This document shows positions 47,161 through 57,660 of a stretch of 64,000 nucleotides of DNA, piece after piece. Position numbers and translations under genes: made by a program. Source of the stretch: Usnea hakonensis (Eukaryota; Ascomycota; Lecanoromycetes; Lecanorales; Parmeliaceae). How positions within the stretch are numbered: position 1 is the first letter of the stretch; each line of letters opens with the position of its first letter. Where the stretch lies: the NCBI GenBank assembly GCA_013423325.1, contig BLJB01000204.1:25836-89835 (forward strand), in the 5' to 3' direction. Under the pieces are notes generated by a model. It was not told the DNA's origin. It saw only the letters and a list, made by a program, of their open reading frames with translations, and searched no databases.

Positions 47161-48555
47161 CTAGGAGGACTTGTACTTGATCTCATCCGTCAGGTTCAAT
47201 CTGACACAGAAGCGATTGGAGACCCAGCGAGAAGGGTAAAGCAGGGTTGAAGACGAGTCGTAACACTTCCCACAGTCTACTCGGCGCCATCTCTTATTAC
47301 GAGCATACTCCATCTTGATGACCTTTGCACGCAGTTTTCCGTCAGCCCCTTGAGTCCAACAATTCAATTGCACTTTACGATGCGTGCGAAATTTCTGATA
47401 GATCATGGCTGGGGTGGTTGTGACGAGGAATACAGAACAAAAGGTAAGTGTCCAGGTCACCCCTGCGCCGGGCATAAACCCCAGGCATGGCACCAGGAGG
47501 CTACTTATCTGTCCTGCGTTGATTTCCATACCTGGGCTCCACTGTCTCCGGGCCATCACCATTTCTTCTCCGCGATGTTTCGCCAAGTCCAAAACAAACT
47601 TGATATTTCCGGCGTCACGGAAACAACCTGGCGCAGGAGCCAAGAGTCCACTCGAGCTAATTTGCTCTGCTCTCCAGGCAAAGAGCGACTCATCGAAAGG
47701 GACTCCTGCGGGCCAGTTTGTTATGATCTCCTGCTGAAGCCGCATGAATTCGCTCTCGCCACTCCCGTATCGCGCGTCAAGATAAATATCGAAAATTCCA
47801 AGTACACAATATGCCCGGTCTTCGAGATATTCCGTCGTGCGACCGGCTAGCCAGCTCATCTTTTGCGCGAGGCTGGCATCGCGAAACGCGCCACTAAGGT
47901 GCTCGGCTGAGATGCGCGTTGCAGTCATAATTTCAGCGACAAGGTCGTCCTTAGACCCAATGAGCTTCCAGTCTCTATCGAAAAATTTGAGTTGTTTTGG
48001 CGCGAGGAGTTCCTGGAGAGTCCAGCCGCGAAGGAACCACTCGCTCCCGACGAACTGCTTCTGAGACATCAGAAGATTGGTACTATCCCAAGATACATCG
48101 AACAGGTAAACGTAGCAGATTTGAGCATTTTGATACCAACGGAACATCGAGTTGATTGAGGTAGTCAACTCCTGTGAGTCGCCTTGGTTGATGCAGATAG
48201 TATCGATCCAGATGTGTCGCATGGCTTCATCTTTGGTCTCGCGAACTTTCTTGCATGCGCCAGCGATTTTGTAGATTGAGGACAGGTTACGTTGATCATT
48301 CTGCGGGCTGCTACTTGGAAGAGGCGACACGGGGTTTTCAGGCGGGAGATCACGAAGCTGCTGCTTAGGAAGAGATGGTAGATCCCGAAATTGGACTTCC
48401 TCGCCTTTTCTCCAACGGTGTGAAAGGATCGCATACTTGGGCGTATGAGTCACTGCCTCAGATGGTCTGTACCAGAGTTGATTTCTTGCATCTGTGAGAT
48501 CGTGGTCTGGATATCCAGACTGGATCTGAAATTCGTCGACATTGAAGAGCCGCAT
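47161..48555 (-). CDS. HET-domain heterokaryon-incompatibility protein
   Basis: Single exon, 464 residues. The HET domain (PF06985) motifs are all present: YAILSHRW (41-48), HIWIDTICINQ (114-124), WFLRGWTLQELLAP (173-186) and EDRAYCVLGIF (245-255). The start MRLFNVDEFQIQ is typical of the HET-E/HET-D-like vegetative-incompatibility group. The C-terminus has no WD or ankyrin repeats. A hydrophobic stretch near residues 365-390 (TWTLTFCSVFLVTTTPAM) may be a membrane segment. HET domains (TIR-related) trigger cell death when unlike hyphae fuse. The frame is intact; it is the only undamaged recognition-type gene in the window. Confidence 0.93.
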   Translation of the reverse strand: MRLFNVDEFQIQSGYPDHDLTDARNQLWYRPSEAVTHTPKYAILSHRWRKGEEVQFRDLPSLPKQQLRDLPPENPVSPLPSSSPQNDQRNLSSIYKIAGACKKVRETKDEAMRHIWIDTICINQGDSQELTTSINSMFRWYQNAQICYVYLFDVSWDSTNLLMSQKQFVGSEWFLRGWTLQELLAPKQLKFFDRDWKLIGSKDDLVAEIMTATRISAEHLSGAFRDASLAQKMSWLAGRTTEYLEDRAYCVLGIFDIYLDARYGSGESEFMRLQQEIITNWPAGVPFDESLFAWRAEQISSSGLLAPAPGCFRDAGNIKFVLDLAKHRGEEMVMARRQWSPGMEINAGQISSLLVPCLGFMPGAGVTWTLTFCSVFLVTTTPAMIYQKFRTHRKVQLNCWTQGADGKLRAKVIKMEYARNKRWRRVDCGKCYDSSSTLLYPSRWVSNRFCVRLNLTDEIKYKSS

Positions 48556-49723
48556 TTCGATTGTATTGAGGCTTGAACTTACAACTGTGGGAATGGAGGC
48601 ACCTTTATGGCATGGACATCAAGCCAAATTTGCTACAGCTCAAGTTTGACGATTGTGGTCCAGTACGTGATTGTAGCTCTGCTCGTAGGGTTGTGTTGAA
48701 GTGGCGCAGAAAGTACTTTTGCGTCCTGGTAAGCAACTGGGGCGAACCACGCGGTAGAGCGATTTTTAGAGAATTGCTTATTTCACATCAACACCTCGTC
48801 TTTCACAGATGCTAAGGACATCGACGCGGGCACGCGAGAAAGGACTATAGCAACGTCTTGAAGACGTAGTAACGCGGGTAGAGAGGGGTCAAGAGCGGGA
48901 GCAAGCCTGAGTTGTGCGCTAAATCAGCGGGCAGTGCAGGGGCGCAGCAGGTAGGAGCCTGAAATAGGTCCCCTAGTCTTCGGCTTGAGCTACCCTCGTT
49001 GTTCTAATAACCTTAAAGCCCCGCCTAAAACCTAGACTTCAACACCTATAAGATCCTTTAATTATTAAAGCGTTTAGAGGATTCCCGGTAAGGCTTCAAC
49101 TAAGATATCCCGGAGTAGATGAAAACTATAATATCTCTTACTTTCTCGCGAAACTATACCTCTAATATTCCGCTATAAGGTATACTATTAAAGTATAAAC
49201 GCGCGACCGCCTTCTGTCATGGTTCCAAGCGTTTCTTTCTTCATTTCTTAGGTTGAGAGCAATCCTCAGCCGAGCTAGGCCCAATTAGGCCTAGTGGCTC
49301 GGTACTCCGACGTGTCACTGCAAATGATCTTCGGTCCATGTGCGATGACCCGTCCTGCCCGCTTGACCCCATGTCCCAGTGCGGCCTCGAGGACAAGAAT
49401 GGAGTTGCCCTTATACCGGCTGTCGATGTTACTCTTTTGATGCTACGGCAGGGCATGTCAGATTCATTTGCTTTCCTTTATGTTCTGGATACGGTCTGAA
49501 TTAGTTATAGTGAAAATTCACTAGTCTTACTTGGTCAAGGAAGGCAGAGCTCGCAATGAGCCAGCTATCAAGTGGAAAGTTCAAGGCAGGGTCTTGGATG
49601 GCGAGAGCGCTGCAGGTCTCTACTATAGCAAATGAGTTTGTCTCCACTTGGCATGCTGTGCCAACACCCTTTGCTCGCCGGCAATTTTGTAGCTCAACGA
49701 GCGAAATCCATTTGATCCACGTA
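48556..49723. other. intergenic region with a mildly RIP-like patch
   Basis: No gene recognised. Positions of about 49005-49200 are TA-rich (CTATAA, TAATAT, CTAATATTCC), like a short RIP-mutated repeat remnant. Confidence 0.5.
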
Positions 49724-50712
49724 CTAAGCACACGGCTCTTTGATGCCTGCTTTTATCAACCACCAGTTGATCGGGAACGCAGTCCAGTGGCCAAGGAACA
49801 TGCCGACCTGGTTAACGCTGTAAGCCTTCTCTGCAGCCGGAAAGTCCACGGGCTAGGTAGGGTAACACACCTGCATCATCCACCAATACGTAACTGTGTT
49901 CGTTGGAAGGCCCCACCGGAAGATGGCAATCTGAAAAATTGCCATCCAACCAAACAGGCCAATCTCGAAGAACACTAGGGAGAGAAAATCCGCTTTGGCG
50001 GCGCGATAAAGAGTCTTGGGGCCGTAGTCGGAAGCCATAGGCGCGATAGAAAAGTACTGGAAAAAAATGCCAAATGCAATCGCAAAGGCAAAGTCTACGT
50101 GATGGAGTCAACGACGTGACACGCCAGCAGCATGGACGGTCACCCACCTATCAAATATTCGACCCATAACATTCGGCCATTGATGGCGGCGCCGGTCCCG
50201 TAGACCAACCACTCGCCAATTACGTCCCCTAGGACGCACCCGGCACCGCAGTGGCAAACGGCGATAGTGATGGTAGCGAACATTGGTCTTTCGCCGCTGC
50301 CGTGATGATGTCCGCCCTCGTCATGATGTCCTCCCATCTGGCCTTCTGCACTCGAATGTGCCCGCTCTACTGTTTCGCCATCGGCAGAGGTGGGTGAGGG
50401 ATGATGCGCGCAATGGGACGGTGTCTTCTCGCCGCGCTGCGGCACGACAGGTCTCCCGTACCTGAGGTATGTCCAGACCGTTATTGGCCACAGATAGAGT
50501 GCATTTATCACGTAGACCGGAATCCTGAGCATATATCAGCTGATGCCCGAATTGAATCGTGGGGAAAGCGGCCGGACGCACATAATTGCCATCATCGATT
50601 TCCATCCTCTACGGTGAATGATGTCGAGTAAGATGATCAGGGAAAACACTCCAGCGATGCCGATGGAGATAGACGAGATGATGGTCAATGCCAGGGAGGG
50701 CGTGTACGACAT
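49724..50712 (-). CDS. DUF4396 membrane protein with His-rich loop
   Basis: Four exons on the minus strand, 50712-50582, 50524-50148, 50094-49871 and 49807-49724, with introns of 57, 53 and 63 bases, give 271 residues. The N-terminal helix (TIISSISIGIAGVFSLIILL) is followed by PVYVINALYLWPITVWTYLR, a hydrophilic loop at about 66-124 with clustered His (HCAHH and GGHHDEGGHHHG), the family signature HCGAGCVLGDVIGEWLVYG, then FAFAIAFGIFFQYFSIAPM, SLVFFEIGLFGWMAIFQIA, and WWMMQVGMFLGHWTAFPINW. These match the order of DUF4396 (PF14342), a family best known from bacteria, of unknown biochemical role. The His-rich loop suggests metal binding (inference). Confidence 0.8.
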
Positions 50713-53185
50713 CTTGGGGGGGGTTTAGGCTACGAATGATTGAATTGACCACAGATGCAAAAACCGTCGAATAGACGTACGAGAAGGAAGGTGAGAAGAC
50801 ATTCGCACGGCGTCGAATATATTCGTTCAAGTACAACAACGCACAAATATCGCACGGGTGTGACGTCAAGGAGGGGGCGACGCACAATTGGCGCATCGTA
50901 GCTGTAGCTCCATGTCCCACAGAACATCAACACGTCATACCCGTTATACCAGAGGAAAAGACTTGGCGCTCAACCGGTGGATTAGGTTTGGAGTTACTCT
51001 AGAAGAAGATTAGCTCCCCGTGAGGCTTGGCGCGGACGCGGGTTCTTCCCGCGAATTGGCCGAACCGCGTCCTTCCGTTTCATTGTAGCATGTTTGGTCA
51101 ATTGAATTCACCGTTTGAGAGGAGGCAGTTCTCTCCACCATTCAACAAAAACCCAGATGTGGTTGAGGATGACGATATTCGCACTGGCAAGGTCTGCGCT
51201 CCCACCAAGACCACGAGCGTGAAGTCCGAGATTGGAACTGCACAGCTCCATTTCCAAGGAAACAGCTAAAAAAGCATACTTGCTTGCGTACTCACCCTCT
51301 CACCGAACCCAGCACCGAACACACTACAAAAATCTCTGTCGCCCGACCTCTCCCGGTGTCTCTCTAACCCCCATACCAAGGCTTGTCGACCGTCGGCATA
51401 GAGGATCACGCAGCAGCAGCGACTATAGATCCTCCCAACTTATCACAGTCACCCCACCACTTTCAGAGCAACCTCAGGGCCAATGAGACTTAGCACAAGA
51501 TGAAGAGGAGGAATAAGTCTTCTTTGTCAAGAGAGGGACGTATAGAGCCTATGAATATAAGGTGCGCTGTAGGAATACGGTCTCACTAAGCAGCAAATCG
51601 CGAAACGCGCTGCGGCTAGTACGGGAGTCCGCTTGATTCCATCCGAAGTGTCAAGTCCCCAATTTCCCCGTCTGCCACAGCGACGCAACTTTCAAGCTGT
51701 CAGAATCAACCTTCCCTCCGACAAGCCTTCGATCTCCCTTTCCATAGCCCTGCGTCATCGGATCGACACGGTATCTTCTCCAGCCCAATCACTAAAAGCG
51801 ATGTGCAAGGTGTATATATTTTAGTTAACCGTATTTGGATGGAATTCTATCTATTCGGATCGCTTGTTTATAGAATATACATAGCCTGGTGTTGGTAACG
51901 GTAGATACTATCGCCTTTCCCCAGCGCATCTTTTCACCTTAATAGAGCATTTTTGCCCAGAACAGTCATCGATAAAGCTGTTGGTATAGCGCTAGTGATA
52001 CTGGTAGGTGTTTAGAGCTCGTTTGGTGGGGTGCTCAGCCAAACATATCACATATCTAATATATCACATACAATCCGAACTGGTGATTGAGAATTGCCGT
52101 TTCCGAGACAGGATAGGGAGCAGAGTCGCTTTCGAGAGAGCAGTGGGGAAGCATTAAGGGAGCACGGGGCAGCACAGAAGGAGGATGAGGGAGCACCGAG
52201 GGAGTACCTGTGGGAGCAAAGGGGCGCAGCACAAAGGAGCCTCAATTGGCAGCCTTATAGCCAGCTGAAGCTTCCGCAATGAAGTTTCTGAGGCTTGAAT
52301 TTGGTGAGGAGGTTTACGAATAAAGTCCCTTCAAAAGAGCTCAGAGAACGGTGTTGAAACTCAGCTAGGCTTAGGCTTAGTGCTGAAGGTACTTGTATTC
52401 TCACTAAGTTATATATATTGGCGAGATTTTGCCTGCTGCCTCCATCTTTCTTACCTGGTGCGTAAGATACATAGACTCAATTCAATAAGTATACAGCCAA
52501 TCAGAGCTGCTTTCCATCAAACTGTCCAAATACTGCTGATATAGTCAACTTCAGCAAACAGCAACGACTTCGGTTGCACCTGTCAACAGAGCACTTGATG
52601 GGCTTCCCTCGTACGAATTCATCGAGCCACAACCCTCCTGTGATAGCTTGCTGCATGAATTTATTGGTTGTAGCATACCGTAGAGAACTTGTCTCAAATT
52701 GAGCGCGACCACTCGAACATTGTGGTGAACGAATCAACACACTCTGATCACGAGTCCTACGTGAAATAATGAAAGGGAGCCAGATATAGGATTCGAAGCG
52801 CAACGGAGATACCGGTCTATTGGTAGTAGCTTTTAAGACGGAAAGGCAGCACCAAGTCCGTAAGCATATTTCCTAATGTATTCCACCCCTCAACCAGCCA
52901 CACCTGTTATAACCATGACATTGGGTGGTGGTCAGGTGGAAGTGGTAGTGATTACGGAGTAGGTAAGGAGGGGTTCACGGAGCAGATTAAGTCTAGTCCA
53001 GATATAGACTAGTATGCAGGATCGATTTATTACTAGGATTTTACTAATTTTCCACCCATACCTAGACTGAATCTACTACGTAGTACGTAGATGTTTACCT
53101 GTATACCGTGACATCGCGTTCAAGGCTGACATGACTGGTCAAACGAGGCCTAATTATCGACTATCCAGGTGTGCTATTCTCCTCC
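50713..53185. other. intergenic region, no gene recognised
   Basis: About 2.5 kb with only short frames. The stretch 52130-52240 is purine-rich (GGGAGCACRG-type words). Nothing allows a call of a transposon end. Confidence 0.5.
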
Positions 53186-54500
53186 TCAAACATGCAGCCC
53201 GTTCAGATACACCTCCTTGTCGTTGTCAATGTCCTTCTCCTTGTCCTTCTCCTTGTCCTTCTCCTTGTCCTTGTGCTGCGAAACAGCTCTGATCATCATA
53301 GCAAAGACGATCAGCCATACGATAATGAGAATCACAGCAAAGACGGTGCCGACGATGTAAAATGCTCTCGATGCAAAGGCTTTTCCGACCGCTAGAGTTG
53401 CTGTCGTTAATGCAGTATTCGGGAACATGAAACTATACCACGTCATGCTGAATTGGAGGGCACCAGAATTGCTGGCGCCTCGGACTGCGTTGTTATATGA
53501 CTCGCCAAGATATTTTGCAAGTTGTCCGAGATGCTCAAGATACTTGTGGCAGTAAACCCAATAGGACCTACACAGATGAACATAGAGGGTCTAAGCCTTT
53601 GTGGCGGAAGGTTTCGAGTCATAAGGCGATAAATCAAGATGCTATATATCATAAAGCTGACCATAAAGCCGATGCCTTGGAAGACCGATCCTCCCAGCAA
53701 AACATTCAACGTTTGAGCCGAATCGATAGAAGAACAGAGCACGGCAGCCTGAGGGCCGACCAATAGAAAGGACAAATAGGGAACGTCCACAGGGGCTTCA
53801 TCTCCTCCGGTGCGAAGGTTTGCGTGGACCATCTGTACGGTAGGCATGAGTCAAGAGGTCCTCTGCAATTTGAAGAACGCGGGAGGAATGATTCCAAGTA
53901 GACAGGATCTCACATCAAAATACACACGCCACAAGAGACAAGGACAGCGAAGGCGCAATAGATCTAAAACAGTGCCAGCACGGCCGTCTCAAGCCACTTT
54001 CCAGTCATTCCCAAGCCGTACTGCTCGACATTAAGCAGGATGGTCCCCACCGAGACTGCCAAGACTGGTGTGAAAAGGCTTTCCGTCGGGTGCAGAAACG
54101 ACGTCCGAAATGTGTGCTTGAAGCGAAAAAATCGCGTCGTGATCAGAACCACATTGAGGGCGAAAAGTGCCAGAATGAAGAGAAATACCGTGAGGCCGAT
54201 CGCGTACAGTCCATGGAATCGAAATGGTACTGTGAGCCGTTGGATCATCTCTCTTATTAGCCAGTCGAAGCCATAAGGACTGTTCAGCGGAGAGGAGCTT
54301 TCGATATACCATAATAGAACACATTCGTAATGCCACCAGTTGCCCTGCGGTGGGAATACTAATAGACGTTACCCTCGACATTCTGCCCTCGAGCCAGCGG
54401 GACGTTGAGGGGGCTGGGAGGGACATGTAAGAGCGAGAAGGGGAAAACCTCCTCACATTGTCAGTGTAAAGCAATCCTATGCGAAATGTCTGATTCTCTC
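53186..54500 (-). pseudogene. TDT-family (malate/sulfite-type) transporter, decayed
   Basis: The minus strand shows the C4-dicarboxylate/sulfite exporter (TDT, PF03595) family in order. These are CFTLTM-ATGGITNVFYY across two introns (54345-54456 and 54230-54309), VPFRFHGLYAIGLTVFLF, RTSFLHPTESLF, IWSTQTFAPEEMKPLWTFP after intron 53833-53913, LLVGPQAAVLCSSIDSAQ, SVGP-like CVGPIGFT, and MTWYSFMFPNTALTTATLA, ending in a Lys/Glu/Asp tail. The reading is broken by TAG at 54477-54479 (RHFA|DCFT) and TAG at 53964-53966 (LALF|IYC), both where family members have Trp. One-base shifts at about 53765 and a shift near 53540 break it further. Such proteins export malate or sulfite across the plasma membrane; this copy cannot. 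Confidence 0.78.
53221..53275 (-). repeat. short coding repeat, KDKE units
   Basis: A (TCCTTG/TCCTTC)n tract on the plus strand encodes a repeated KDKE tail at the C-terminus of the TDT transporter remnant. Confidence 0.8.
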
Positions 54501-55288
54501 CTAAAATCTGATCATGACACCCGGATCTCTCGAAGAGCGACCTATCCCCACCTCTTCTTCCCCGTCTTTATCTCTTAAGACTGTATTCGTCCGTCTGCAC
54601 ATGGCAGTGTAGATCTGATGTTTTGATGGGCACAGGTCCAACGAGGAAACCCTTTCCTGACCACGTGACTCTGCTGCAGTCTATGCTCTAACGGTCGGAT
54701 CGAAGAGAACATGATAATTCACGTGACCAGATCAGTATACATGACCTCGGTATGATGTATGGACGCATGTCGGTAACTGATGTGCAGCGGAGCGACCGGG
54801 AGACTTGGTCTGAGGATTCCGCCACATCCGTCCTAAGTTCCGTCTGTTCCGCTTCTTCCGTCCGGTGCTTCCCGCGCTCCCGGCGATCGGTGCGATATCA
54901 TCATTTATGTTCGATCGTGTATAGTAGCAGTAGTATGCAAAGTATCGATCGTTCTCCTCTTCCCTAGTGCTTCCGTGCGCAGACCCGACTTTACTAGGAT
55001 GACGTCTATTGGTTCCGCGAGCACCTAGTCTTGCTGCTTGCAAACATGCGCCCCTGTACGCTCATCGGAGACCGTCAAGGATGATACGCAATTTCCATCC
55101 CGCATGACGGGTTGAAATCCTGCGCTACGTCACTCGTCGACCCGAAGGTGTATAATCACCAGTCATCCCCACTGCTGCACCGCAAAGCGCAAAGTGTTCG
55201 GCGACCTCTTCTCCTCTACCCCGTCCCCATAGGATCGACGCAATAACACTTCTCGATCTCAGGTCAGTCCGTATCGAGACCCACCACC
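54501..55288. promoter_or_regulatory. divergent promoter region, TDT transporter and rhodopsin
   Basis: About 790 bases between the start region of the transporter remnant (minus; its first exon is not resolved) and the rhodopsin ATG (plus). It is GC-balanced, with no clear motif assigned. Confidence 0.4.
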
Positions 55289-56355
55289 ATGGTCAATCGC
55301 GCGACCGCCGTCAACCCTAACGTCGTCAACGACCGTGCCGTTGACATTGCCATCACCTCGCATGGCTCCGACGTGTATTTTGCCATCTGTGCACTCATGG
55401 GCTTCACCACGTTGGGCATCATCGCCACGTCGGCCATGAAGCCTCGCACCGACCGTGTCTTTTTCTACATCACCGCCGGAGTCACGGGCACCGCGACGAT
55501 TGCGTACTTTACCATGGGCTCCAACCTGGGCTGGGTCCCCATCGACGTCGAGTTCCCCCGTTCCAACCCCGTCGTCTCCGGCCGAAATCGCGAGATCTTC
55601 TACGTCCGATACATCGATTGGTAAGTAGTACCATTCTCCATGCATGTGGTGTGACACCGGGATGCAGATGGATCGCCAAGATGCTGACGGTTCGATGTGC
55701 GCGTGGGATACAGGTTTATCACGACCCCGTTGTTGCTCATGGACCTGCTCCTGACGGCTGGAATGCCATGGCCGACGATCATCTGGACCATCTTCATGGA
55801 CTGGGTCATGGTCGTCACCGGGCTGGTGGGCGCGCTCGTTAAGTCACGCTACAAGTTCGGTGAGTGCGCCTTTGTGCTATCTTCTCTCCGACCTGTCGTG
55901 AATCTCGAGGAAGAGAGGACGCTGACAGGACATGGTCGACGAACGTAGGTTTCTTTGGCTTCGGGTGTGCGGCTATGTTTTATGTCTTCTGGAACGTCGG
56001 CATCGAAGGCCGCAAACATGCAAAAGCCCTGGGTCCAGATGTCCATCGCGTCTATCTGATCTGCGGTGTCTGGACACTGTTCCTCTGGTTGCTCTACCCC
56101 GTTTCCTGGGGCCTGTGCGAGGGTGGCAATGTCATCTCCCCGGACTCCGAAGCCGCTTTCTACGGGGCGTTAGATAGCTGCGCCAAGCCCGTGTTCAGCA
56201 TCATGCTCATTCTCGGTCATTGGAACATCGACCCGGCACGGATGGGCTTGCGCATAAGAGATGCGTCAGAACCCCTGGTTACCGAGAAAGGGAAGCCTGA
56301 AAGTGGCGTCCATAATGATTCCCATGCGAGTAGCACTGGTGTAGACGCCGGCTAG
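55289..56355 (+). CDS. microbial (CarO-type) rhodopsin, proton-pump signature
   Basis: Three exons, 55289-55620, 55714-55859 and 55949-56355, with introns of 93 and 89 bases, encode 294 residues. It is a seven-helix opsin. The retinal-binding Lys is K239 in LDSCAKPVF, with counter-ion D235. Helix C reads VRYIDWFITTPLLLMDLLL: R107, the proton acceptor D110 (equivalent to bacteriorhodopsin D85) and the donor D121 (D96) are all present, the signature of an outward light-driven proton pump. The C-terminus is a polar cytosolic tail. The start is in a CACCACCATGG context. No carotenoid gene, which often accompanies carO in Fusarium, is in this window. The gene is intact although its divergent neighbour is decayed. 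Confidence 0.93.
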
Positions 56356-57660
56356 CCTAGTGCAAGGAGAATCTGATTTTAGCTGAGATTGCTCTCAGCA
56401 GCGTACCAGACGCTCGAGGCTGGCGAGATTCTTTCGGAAAGGACAGCGTATGTCGTGATGACGAGGTCAGCGAGTTGGAAGAAGGAGCGTGTGCAGCAGC
56501 CGTACTCCATGCTCGAAGTCATTTCCGCTTGAGCGATTATAGTTGAGCAGTGTCTGTTTCAAACATAATGTAGAATCGTTTCTAGACAATAAGGTGGTTC
56601 ATCCTTAGCTTTCCTACGACAGTCGAATTTTGCAGCTTCTACCAGCATATATCGCTTACCCTTGCTTTGGTACAGACAATATGCGCACCGACCTTGCATA
56701 TTGCCTTATATCTTCTAGTGTAATAGTTACGAGAAGAGTCCTTTTCCTGGGCTTATATACATGAACGCGGCGATCTCCTCCGCAGTTAGCGGCGTCTGCC
56801 AAGGCTCCCACTCGAGTCCCGGAGCATCCGTGCTTCCTCCGTCCAATGGCCGATCTCGCTGGTATACGTGCATGGGTGAGGCAAATGCCTAAGCGTATGG
56901 AATCTCTATTATGAAATTTGGTGCAGGCTTTGCGTGTGAATCAAAATGGGGGATCCACTGCATATCTAACGTAATAGTACGAATCGAATCGTAATGTCGC
57001 TGCCATTCTATCACGGAATGAGGGTAGGACTCGGAGCAGGCACTAACTTATAGACTTCATACATGCTAGCCATGCCTGCGTAAGTAGGGAAGCCCATGTT
57101 ACCGTACCGGGAGCATCCGAGGAGCACACCAAAAGAATTGGTACAAGTGGGTAAGCAAGAAGCTAGGCCATCATTAGCGATCTCATGCACAAACAAGGAT
57201 AGTCGACGTCTCGTACTATTAGTTAGAGGTAGTGTCCATAGCTAGCTTACTCATCTTCAATGGAGCTGCGCCGCCGCCGTCGAGGAAGCTCTGAGAGACG
57301 CCAGCATTACCACCATTATTAGTCGAGTTGAAATATTGGAGTAAATTTACGTTGAGCGGGGCTGATGAACAAGCCATTGCTGCTCCAAACAAAGTTCAAC
57401 TCCAATAAGCGTTCCACGTAATCCACAGCCGCGTAATGTCGATCAAGGTAGCAAATCGTATACTCAACAGCATGAATATCCGACTCCTCTATGCTTCTAG
57501 TGAGCTGAGAGATCAGTACATCGACCTTGAGCAAGCATACTACTTGAAATTCAAAAAGAAAATCTTGATCGCTGTGTCAATGGAAGCGATATCCTTCATC
57601 ACAGTCGCCACATTATTGCCCGTGACGACATTCTCCAGGATGCCGTAAGTTTGCTTCGCA
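56356..57660 (-). pseudogene. possible split or decayed gene, unknown
   Basis: Several minus-strand segments read like exons of one protein. From upstream: ATVMKDIASIDTAIK (about 57590), AVEYTICYLDRHYAAVDYVE and ELNFVWSSNGLF (about 57400), LQYFNSTNNGGNAGVSQSF (about 57320), FVHEIANDGLASCLPTCTNS and FGVLLGCSRYGNMGF (about 57100-57190), and a C-terminal stretch PGLEWEPWQTPLTAEEIAAF ending near 56735. Plausible introns separate them, but I could not complete a frame, and I do not recognise the family. It may be a normal multi-exon gene or a decaying one. Positions 56356-56730 hold nothing recognisable. Confidence 0.4.

Noticed and set aside
51880..52500. Possible solo LTR (TGTTGG start, repeated AT-rich motifs)
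   Set aside because: No matching end, target duplication or second copy could be found in the window.
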